Source: Patescibacteria group bacterium (GTDB taxonomy: Bacteria > Patescibacteriota > Gracilibacteria > Peribacterales > Peribacteraceae). Taken from it: a stretch of DNA of 28,217 nt. Position numbers and translations under genes: made by a program. Numbering within the stretch: position 1 is the stretch's first letter; each line of letters opens with the position of its first letter. The DNA lies in contig JAHISE010000049.1 in the NCBI GenBank assembly GCA_018818235.1, positions 1 to 28,217 on the forward strand. The letters are read 5' to 3'. The notes under the pieces are model-generated. The model saw only the letters and a program-made list of their open reading frames with translations. It made no database searches and was not told where the DNA came from. Shown here piece by piece: positions 22,985 through 28,217 of this stretch.

Positions 22985-24367
22985 TTATTCTCCGATCCAG
23001 CTGGGTTTCTCCCCCGGCATATCACTCACCCCAATCTGCGTCAGATTCGGTCTTGCTTCGTAAACTGAATAAAACGGTTCTACTATTTCTTCATCCCCTC
23101 TACTTACAATCCTGTACCACATAGCTATTAATCCCGGTACTCTTCCTCCTGCCTTTCTGGTGGTACCCGGAGGAATATCTTTTGTGTACTCCGTTCTGTC
23201 GGGCGGGGGCGATTGGTGGTCCCATGTATAAGGACCGATAATTTCTGAATTGCGATCATCCTTAGTACCATAATATATGTAATAAGCCCTGTTTTGTTCA
23301 TCCGCATAAGTCTGTATAAGAATCGCACCGGAGCTATCGTTAACAAACTCCATGTCGGAATGAGGAGGGTATATGGTCGCATCCGTGCCGTGCGGGGAAT
23401 AGTACATTACTGCAAAACTATGGTTGCGCCTTTCTGTAATGGGAAACCCATATTCCCATGCTCCTCTGTAAGCAGTTGTGCTTACCTGACAAAGACCTCC
23501 ACCATAATCGGGAAGAGTCCTCTCGCCAAGAATTACAAGCTCTTCCTTGTATCCGGTTGATCGGTTAACAGTGCCCAAAATTTTATTGAATGAAAAAGTT
23601 GCCCCCTCTTCTATAATCGCTCCGTTGAATTTTGCAAGACCTGTGCGAATGTTGTGTTTACGAGCCAATGGCGATCCGCTGAAGTCTGACTCTCCGACAC
23701 TAACGACTTCTTTGATCCCCATTTTCTGTAATTTTTTATCAATGTTTAGAACAGGTTGAATCTCTTCCACCGGAAGAATTACATCACTTATATTATTTTC
23801 GATTGCCTGAATTGTCAGATCCACAGCTTTATCGAGATCAACTTTGAGACCCGATAATCCAATCCCTTCAAAAAGAACACCTGTTCCTGTCATTTTAATT
23901 ACAGAAGTCCCCTGTTCACGATCAAGTCGTGAAGATATTCGCTCAGTTAAAATTCTGCGAATAGCTTCGCGATCCCATGTTACAACCGTGTGCCTAATAA
24001 CTCCCTTTGGTAGTTGTGGAATCAGATCTCCGTCAATTCTAAATTCCGCCAAAGGCTTAATGGGTTTACCATTATGAGTCCATACTTCTTGATGGGTTTT
24101 CCAGTCCTTTTGTTCATTAGATTCGAGCTCGAAGATGTGATGTTGATGACGATAAGTCAGAGGTAATTGAGCGGCAAAAGATACGGGTACGGATAAAATC
24201 CCAAATTCCAGAAACCAAATTCCAATGAAAATCAAAAGTTTAAAAAATATAAAATCCAAATTGGTTTCTAGGAATTTATAAATTTGGAATTTCTTTGCGA
24301 ATTTGGGATTTGGGATTTGGGATTTCCACACCCCCAACCCGCCATCATCTAAATTACAACTAATCAT
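22985..24367 (-). CDS. VanW-family protein
   Basis: Starting at ATG 24367 the protein is 460 aa. Residues about 235-368 form the VanW domain (RTGLAKFNGAIIEEGATFSFNKILGTVNRSTGYKEELVILGERTLPDYGGGLCQVSTTAYRGAWEYGFPI; then ERRNHS). The core GGGLCQVSTTAYRGA is diagnostic. VanW proteins are extracellular or wall-associated; a role in the wall is likely but the reaction is unknown. The ATG overlaps the RNase HI stop by 8 nt. The first 38 residues are encoded by AAATCCCAAA-type repeat DNA, and residues 39-66 look like a signal sequence ending SFAA. The real start could be TTG 24235. Start uncertain, family firm. Confidence 0.88.
   Translation of the reverse strand: MISCNLDDGGLGVWKSQIPNPKFAKKFQIYKFLETNLDFIFFKLLIFIGIWFLEFGILSVPVSFAAQLPLTYRHQHHIFELESNEQKDWKTHQEVWTHNGKPIKPLAEFRIDGDLIPQLPKGVIRHTVVTWDREAIRRILTERISSRLDREQGTSVIKMTGTGVLFEGIGLSGLKVDLDKAVDLTIQAIENNISDVILPVEEIQPVLNIDKKLQKMGIKEVVSVGESDFSGSPLARKHNIRTGLAKFNGAIIEEGATFSFNKILGTVNRSTGYKEELVILGERTLPDYGGGLCQVSTTAYRGAWEYGFPITERRNHSFAVMYYSPHGTDATIYPPHSDMEFVNDSSGAILIQTYADEQNRAYYIYYGTKDDRNSEIIGPYTWDHQSPPPDRTEYTKDIPPGTTRKAGGRVPGLIAMWYRIVSRGDEEIVEPFYSVYEARPNLTQIGVSDMPGEKPSWIGE
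24196..24325. repeat. AAATCCCAAATTCC foldback inside the VanW reading frame
   Basis: The left arm 24196-24221 matches the reverse complement of 24258-24325, interrupted by insertions. GGGATTTG is iterated three times at 24305-24325. The translated words include GIWFLEFGI, typical of repeat DNA read by chance. It spans the N-terminal region of the VanW gene. Confidence 0.75.
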
Positions 24368-24935
24368 TTCTTGAGTTTTCAAAGTGTGGTGAGGGATGTT
24401 CATCCAATGCTCTATTGACCAAAGCATCGGCTCTAAAGTTATCTTCCCGAGGAATATGATGAAACTCGACTGTGGCAAATTCATTCATAAGCTCCGAAAT
24501 CTCCTCATTAAACTCTTTTAATGCCGGCATTTTTACACGATATTCTCCTTTAAGCTGACGTACGATCAATTCGGAATCCAAAAAACACACAAGTCGATTT
24601 GGATGATAGCGTTTGGCAATTTTTAATCCTTCTATAAGTGCTTTGTATTCGGCAACATTATTGGTTCCTATCCCAATGCGCTCGGAATGCTCTCTTACTA
24701 CTTTGCCTTCGGACGGATCTTCCAGAATACAACCGATTGCAGACTGCCCCGGATTCCCACGTGATCCGCCATCCGTGTACAAATGCAGAGTACCTCCAAC
24801 TGCCTGTATTTCTTCATCCAGATCTTCTTGCCTGAGAGCATCCTCTATCACATCAACTACAAACTTGTTTCTTTCCAAGGCGCGCGGGAAAAGTTTTTTA
24901 AGTTGGGACTCGAGGGAGGCTGGGAGTTTGATCAT
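24360..24935 (-). CDS. rnhA: RNase HI with an N-terminal ribbon-helix-helix-like segment
   Basis: The 191-aa protein has an RNase H domain from about residue 48: LHLYTDGGSRGNPGQ with Asp55, NNVAEYKALIEGL with Glu96, FLDSELIVRQLKG with Asp120, and REDNFRADALVNRALD with Asp170, a complete DEDD catalytic set. It cleaves RNA in RNA-DNA hybrids. Residues 1-36 (MIKLPASLESQLKKLFP, NKFVVDVIEDALRQ) look like a ribbon-helix-helix DNA-binding motif. TGCTAAACT ends 6 nt before the ATG. Not the usual eukaryotic-type hybrid-binding domain. Confidence 0.92.
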   Translation of the reverse strand: MIKLPASLESQLKKLFPRALERNKFVVDVIEDALRQEDLDEEIQAVGGTLHLYTDGGSRGNPGQSAIGCILEDPSEGKVVREHSERIGIGTNNVAEYKALIEGLKIAKRYHPNRLVCFLDSELIVRQLKGEYRVKMPALKEFNEEISELMNEFATVEFHHIPREDNFRADALVNRALDEHPSPHFENSRND

Positions 24936-24941
24936 GGGGAT

Positions 24942-24950
24942 AGTTTAGCA
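24942..24950 (-). promoter_or_regulatory. Extended -10 of the RNase HI gene (leaderless)
   Basis: On the minus strand TGCTAAACT ends 6 nt before the ATG at 24935, without a Shine-Dalgarno. Confidence 0.55.
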
Positions 24951-24976
24951 TTTTATAATATTCGGTGTTTATTTAA

Positions 24977-25122
24977 TTCGAAATTCGAGGAAACTGATTA
25001 AATCCGAAATGAGAAATCCGAAATTCGAGGAAAACCTAAAATACTAAATCAGAAATGACTTGAATTTATTCTTTATGATTTCGAATTTCCCTCGAATTTC
25101 GAATTTCGTTTCTCGGATTTAA
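24977..25122. repeat. GAAATTCGA-word foldback between divergent RNase HI and CtpA genes
   Basis: Left arm about 24997-25031 and right arm about 25089-25122 pair over about 30 nt; both iterate AAATCCGAAA and GAAATTCGAGG words. A further word copy lies at 24977-24990. It fills the divergent intergenic space and ends exactly at the -35 of the S41 gene (TTGTCA, 25123). Confidence 0.8.
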
Positions 25123-25153
25123 TTGTCATTCAACTAGAAACTTACGCTATACT
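25123..25153 (+). promoter_or_regulatory. Promoter of the S41 peptidase gene
   Basis: TTGTCA (25123-25128) and TATACT (25148-25153) are 19 nt apart; the ATG follows 8 nt after the hexamer, so the mRNA is probably leaderless. Confidence 0.55.
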
Positions 25154-25161
25154 TTCTCCAC

Positions 25162-26409
25162 ATGCACAAGACCCTCCGCATCACCACCCTAATAGTCCTT
25201 CCTCTAATCACTCTAATATTGGGATGGCAGCTGGGTGCAAACTACGAGCAAAGAAATGCCGTACAGCTTACAGAAAGGCTTGAGTTGCTTTATAGTGGCA
25301 AAACTTCCAGTGGCTCTATTCTTACTGATCCGGAAAAAGAAGTGGACATGTCTCTGATGTGGGGTGTCTGGAGACTCCTTATTAAGCATTACATACATCC
25401 TGATCGGCTGAACCCGCCTGAAATGATATACGGAGCAGTTGGCGGAATGGTTCGGGCGGTCGGTGATTCGTATACAACATTTATGACACCTAACGAGAAT
25501 AAAAATTTCCACCAGTCACTGCAGGGAACCCTGGAAGGAATAGGTGCGGAACTGACAATGCGTGATGGAATGGTTGTTGTGGTTTCTCCTTTAAAGGGAT
25601 CCCCTGCCGCAGCATCAGGCCTGGAGCCGGAAGATATAATTATTGAAGTTGACGGAGCGGATATACAAGGAGAAATGCTGCATCAGGTAGTACAAAAAAT
25701 TCGAGGACCCAAGGGGACAAAAGTAACTCTTACTATTATCAGAAAAAATGAAGAAGATTCGCTAGAGATTGCAATTACACGTGCGAGTATTCATATTCCA
25801 AGTGTCGAATCCGAAGTAAAAGAAACAGCAAGCGGCTCGGTTGGCTACATTCAGCTTAATCAATTTGGAGAAGACAGCGTTCAGGAAATGACAAATGCGC
25901 TTAAGAGTCTTAGAAAAAATGATATTAAAGGCATTATAGTTGATGTCCGATTCAATGGAGGAGGTTTTCTGGAAGGAGCAGTCCAAATTGCTTCCATGTT
26001 CCTTAAAGAAGGTAAAGTTGTAACGGTAGAACGACGTGAGGGCGAACCAACGAACCACTACGTTTCGGGCAGACCAAGTGATCCGGATATTCCAATTGTA
26101 ATACTGATAAACGAAGGTTCCGCAAGTGCATCAGAGATACTTGCAGGTGCGCTACAGGACCATAAACGTGCAACTATCATAGGGAAAACAAGCTTTGGAA
26201 AAGGAACAGTGCAAGAAGTGTTTGACCTCCCGGGCAATGCATCAGTCAGAATCACGGTAGCGCGTTGGCTGACTCCTTTGGGTAAAGATCTGGGAACGGA
26301 GGGAGTGGTTCCGGATATGGAAGTTGAGAGGAGTAGGGATGAGATATCTCAACAAATTGATCCGCAATTAGATAAAGCAATGAGATATTTGTTAGAAAAC
26401 GATGAATAG
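25162..26409 (+). CDS. Carboxy-terminal processing peptidase, S41 family (CtpA/Prc-like)
   Basis: The 415-aa protein has an N-terminal TM or signal (about residues 9-26), a helical region, a PDZ domain (about 115-200, GIGAELTMRDGMVVVVSPLKGSPAAASGLEPEDIIIEVDG) and a tail-specific protease domain. The motif INEGSASASEILAGALQDHKRATIIGKTSFGKGT contains Ser322 and Lys347, 25 residues apart, as in known Ser-Lys dyads of this family. It acts outside the membrane, cutting substrates at the C-terminus. The PDZ domain controls access. Length fits the family. It converges with ndk across a large foldback. Confidence 0.96.
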   Translation: MHKTLRITTLIVLPLITLILGWQLGANYEQRNAVQLTERLELLYSGKTSSGSILTDPEKEVDMSLMWGVWRLLIKHYIHPDRLNPPEMIYGAVGGMVRAVGDSYTTFMTPNENKNFHQSLQGTLEGIGAELTMRDGMVVVVSPLKGSPAAASGLEPEDIIIEVDGADIQGEMLHQVVQKIRGPKGTKVTLTIIRKNEEDSLEIAITRASIHIPSVESEVKETASGSVGYIQLNQFGEDSVQEMTNALKSLRKNDIKGIIVDVRFNGGGFLEGAVQIASMFLKEGKVVTVERREGEPTNHYVSGRPSDPDIPIVILINEGSASASEILAGALQDHKRATIIGKTSFGKGTVQEVFDLPGNASVRITVARWLTPLGKDLGTEGVVPDMEVERSRDEISQQIDPQLDKAMRYLLENDE

Positions 26410-26419
26410 AAAGATTGAA

Positions 26420-26702
26420 GTGTTGGGGGTCGAATGAAACTGTGCTGTGCCCTAATTCTTGATATGTTGGAAGTCTAATAAGTCTGGGGTTAAGTATGTT
26501 ATTGAAGATTAATGAGTCACTGGTCACTAGTCATTCATCCTGATGGGCTAGCGACCAGTGACTCTCAACATTTCAATAATAAAGAGATAATCCAATTTTA
26601 TTAGACTTACAACAATACAATTGCATGCGAAAACTCCGATGCATTTGACTCCTGACACTCAAACAACTTACAAAAGCTTAGAGTTATTCTGACCCCCAAC
26701 AC
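26420..26702. repeat. 283-nt nested foldback between S41 protease and ndk
   Basis: The entire gap between convergent genes is bracketed by perfect 12-bp arms (GTGTTGGGGGTC 26420-26431; GACCCCCAACAC 26691-26702). Nested inside are 11-bp perfect arms AAGTCTAATAA (26471-26481; 26598-26608), 8-bp arms TTATTGAA (26499-26506; 26572-26579) and 12-bp arms GAGTCACTGGTC (26514-26525; 26553-26564). All four tiers share one centre, although the loops between tiers are not matched. It ends 10 nt after the protease stop and 3 nt before the ndk stop. Confidence 0.9.
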
Positions 26703-26704
26703 GA

Positions 26705-27139
26705 TTAATACTCATACAGTTCATCTTCATTAAAAAACCTCCACACCTCCTTCTCTGCCGTCTCCTCACTATCTGACGCATGCACAACATTTCGCATTTT
26801 GCTGTCACCCTCTTCTTTACTGCCAAACTCATATCTGATGGTCCCCTTTGCCGCCTCCAGACAATCCGTAACACCAAGCATTTCCCGTAATTTATTAATA
26901 ATATCTTCACCTTCCAGAACCATAGCCATTACCGGAGTCTCGGACATAAACTTTTCAACTTCGGGATAGAAAGGTAGATCTGCGATATGAGCATAATGTT
27001 CAGCTAATCTTTCGGGGGTCAGCTGGATCATCTTGCTGCCGATGATCCTGAAACCAGCTTCTTCGAATCGTGATATTACTTTGCCACAGATACGTTTCTG
27101 CATGCAATCGGGCTTTAGGAGTATTAGGGTGCGTTGCAT
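26705..27139 (-). CDS. ndk: Nucleoside diphosphate kinase
   Basis: The 144-aa enzyme transfers the gamma phosphate from NTPs to NDPs through a phospho-His. It has the family start MQRTLILLKPDC, the loop FYPEVEKFMSETPVMAMVLEGEDII, GTIRYEFG, and the active-site segment NVVHASDSEETAEKEVWRFF with His120. Normal bacterial enzymes usually have HGSDS; here the residue after His is Ala. TATAAT lies 11 nt before the ATG (27151-27156 on the minus strand). Single-domain, standard length. Confidence 0.95.
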   Translation of the reverse strand: MQRTLILLKPDCMQKRICGKVISRFEEAGFRIIGSKMIQLTPERLAEHYAHIADLPFYPEVEKFMSETPVMAMVLEGEDIINKLREMLGVTDCLEAAKGTIRYEFGSKEEGDSKMRNVVHASDSEETAEKEVWRFFNEDELYEY

Positions 27140-27150
27140 AGTTGGGCGAT

Positions 27151-27156
27151 ATTATA
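27151..27156 (-). promoter_or_regulatory. -10 hexamer of ndk
   Basis: On the minus strand a perfect TATAAT occurs 11 nt upstream of the ATG, predicting a leader of only a few nucleotides. Confidence 0.55.
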
Positions 27157-27197
27157 GGTGTGACGAGAATAATGGAAGGAAAAAAGAGAACAAAAAC

Positions 27198-27272
27198 GTT
27201 TACTCGTTTATCGTTTGACTGTTAATGAACTACAAATATTTCTAAAATAATAGAAACTAGCAACGAGTAAAC
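27198..27272. repeat. GTTTACTCGTT foldback upstream of ndk
   Basis: GTTTACTCGTT (27198-27208) pairs perfectly with AACGAGTAAAC (27262-27272). The same word is found at 22838-22855 and, as a single copy, near 15945 (AAAACGAGTAAACC). Confidence 0.8.
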
Positions 27273-27288
27273 GAGCAACCAGCAAACC

Positions 27289-27308
27289 ACGGCAATCGCG
27301 ATTGCCGT
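27289..27308. repeat. Perfect 20-bp palindrome
   Basis: ACGGCAATCGCGATTGCCGT equals its own reverse complement, with no loop. It lies in the divergent space between ndk and the cysteine-rich gene and could be an operator for a dimeric regulator or a cruciform. Its GC content is higher than the surroundings. Confidence 0.85.
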
Positions 27309-27392
27309 TGTAAACGTAATCTCAAGGACTACCCTCAACCTCTCACCCCGCAATAGAACTCCCATCCCGCAACCCAAACCTACAACCCGATT

Positions 27393-27401
27393 TGATACAA
27401 T
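27393..27401 (+). promoter_or_regulatory. Extended -10 of the cysteine-rich protein gene
   Basis: TGATACAAT ends 11 nt before the ATG at 27413. A near copy with similar flanks sits at 7152-7160. No Shine-Dalgarno is visible. Confidence 0.5.
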
Positions 27402-27412
27402 AATTTTTAATT

Positions 27413-28217
27413 ATGCATTCGCTATGGCTTAAATCATTTCTTGGGATATCGGTGGCTGCGATTACCGCCACTTTTGTAGTTTCCCTATCTGTTAGCCATC
27501 AAACAGGCACATTAAAAGGCCAGACACCGGGAGGATGCGGTCCGGTATCAGAAGGAGATTTCCCGGATGCCGGCATGACCTGCGGTGGAACTTGCGCAAC
27601 AGGAGAAAGTTGTATAAATGGCGGAGATGGTTATGAACCATGGTGCCAGTGCCTTCCGGATGACACTTCTAATTCATGTACGTGCTTAATTTTGACAGAA
27701 TATCACGATTTATCTAGTCTAGCTTCGAATCCTGGATTTGATGGAGGGGGAGGACACTGCAGCATAGGAGTTGGAATATTTGGATGGGGATGCTCATTGC
27801 AATGTGTAGCTGTTGGTGGTAGATGTGGACCGGATCCCGGATTCGGACGATGTGACTGGAATAGTGATGAAACCGGATGTTATCTTTCTCCATTATCCTG
27901 CGTTGAATATATGCAAGATATGTATCCTTGTGAAGGAAGCCCTGACCCCGTTGCTTGTGCTCAAACAGAATGTGGTGATGCAAATGTTACCGGAGATGAT
28001 GATGACGAGTGTGATCCACCCGACTGCAATGACGGCAATGCATGTACAACAGACTCATGCAGTGGTGGCTCCTGTGTAAATACACCAATGAATTGCAATG
28101 ATGGAAATTCATGTACTACAGATTCATGCTCAAATGGATCATGTGTAAATACTCAAAAGAACTGTAATGATGGAAATTCATGTACTACAGATTCATGCTC
28201 AAATGGATCATGTGTTA
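27413..28217 (+). CDS. Secreted cysteine-rich protein with CTDC (Dictyostelium-type) repeats, 3' end outside the window
   Basis: The frame runs from ATG 27413 to the window end (268 codons, no stop). Residues 1-31 are a signal peptide or anchor (LWLKSFLGISVAAITATFVVSLSVS). A Gly/Cys-rich region follows (CGPVSEGDFPDAGMTCGGTCATGESCINGG), then an acidic linker DDDDECDPP. Three 23-residue repeats begin at residue 204 (DCNDGNACTTDSCSGGSCVNTPM; units at 28022, 28091, 28160 in 69-nt steps). The repeat C-D-G-N-C-T-T-D-x-C matches the Dicty_CTDC family. Six Cys-rich units like these form disulphides in extracellular adhesins. The last two units are nearly identical in DNA, suggesting recent duplication. 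Surface or adhesion role inferred. Confidence 0.85.
   Translation, partial: MHSLWLKSFLGISVAAITATFVVSLSVSHQTGTLKGQTPGGCGPVSEGDFPDAGMTCGGTCATGESCINGGDGYEPWCQCLPDDTSNSCTCLILTEYHDLSSLASNPGFDGGGGHCSIGVGIFGWGCSLQCVAVGGRCGPDPGFGRCDWNSDETGCYLSPLSCVEYMQDMYPCEGSPDPVACAQTECGDANVTGDDDDECDPPDCNDGNACTTDSCSGGSCVNTPMNCNDGNSCTTDSCSNGSCVNTQKNCNDGNSCTTDSCSNGSCV
28022..28217 (+). repeat. 69-bp coding tandem repeat (CTDC units)
   Basis: Units at 28022-28090, 28091-28159 and 28160 to the window end. The second and third differ at very few bases; the first is more diverged, so the array is growing toward the 3' end. The array continues past the window. Confidence 0.9.

Noticed and set aside
24368..24484. Longer start of the VanW gene within RNase HI
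   Set aside because: It would overlap the RNase HI coding sequence by more than 120 nt, and the extra residues are out-of-frame RNase HI DNA.
28022..28217. Possible CRISPR or non-coding tandem array
   Set aside because: The repeats stay in one open frame and encode CTDC units with conserved Cys spacing.

Overview
The window looks like chromosomal DNA from a Patescibacteria/CPR bacterium, most like the Peregrinibacteria branch; this placement is inferred from gene content, not from a marker tree. TGA ends many genes here (rpsF, ABC ATPase, ABC permease, TPR gene), so the recoded-UGA lineages (Gracilibacteria and Absconditabacteria, code 25) are excluded. Supporting traits are an SLH protein with a pilin-like tail, a VirB2-like small pilin, a short RecO, a long PBP1A with Ig-like tails, a Dictyostelium-type CTDC-repeat surface protein, few Shine-Dalgarno sequences, and intergenic spaces filled with foldback repeats.

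Layout. 1-191: tandem and inverted repeats. 192-2126 (minus): a free-standing LAGLIDADG-like gene whose end overlaps tRNA-Thr(GGT), then the SLH/pilin-like protein and a P-loop kinase. 2311-6530 (minus): a four-gene operon for a YknXYZ/MacAB-like exporter (small membrane protein, very long membrane-fusion protein, ATPase, permease). 6634-6933 (minus): a small coiled-coil protein. 7200-10139 (minus): a two-gene unit encoding an unrecognised 158-aa protein and an 813-aa protein whose C-terminus resembles a clan CD (caspase-like) peptidase. 10207-12473 (plus): an exported membrane protein overlapping a GT-C-like membrane glycosyltransferase. 12599-14351 (plus): rpsF, rpsR without the usual ssb between them, and yebC. 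14348-15856: an ArsR-type regulator, a small membrane protein with a clear terminator, and a ParB-fold protein. 15969-19451 (minus): bifunctional PBP1A. 19919-22828 (plus): VirB2-like pilin, TPR protein, FtsX without adjacent FtsE, RecO. 22985-24935 (minus): an RHH-RNase HI fusion and a VanW-family protein. 25162-26409 (plus): CtpA-type S41 protease. 26705-27139 (minus): nucleoside diphosphate kinase. 27413 to the end (plus): a secreted cysteine-rich repeat protein that runs off the window.

Most of the content is envelope biology (peptidoglycan synthesis, cell division, proteolysis, surface and pilus proteins, export) mixed with translation genes. Two patterns recur. First, about ten genes have a -10 hexamer 6-11 nt before the ATG and no Shine-Dalgarno, suggesting widespread leaderless mRNAs. 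Second, nearly every intergenic space holds an inverted repeat built from short iterated words, and in two places the same kind of sequence has entered coding DNA (the GT-C protein and the VanW signal region). The strongest candidate for something undescribed is the caspase-like two-gene unit at 7200-10139; the foldback repeats are second.
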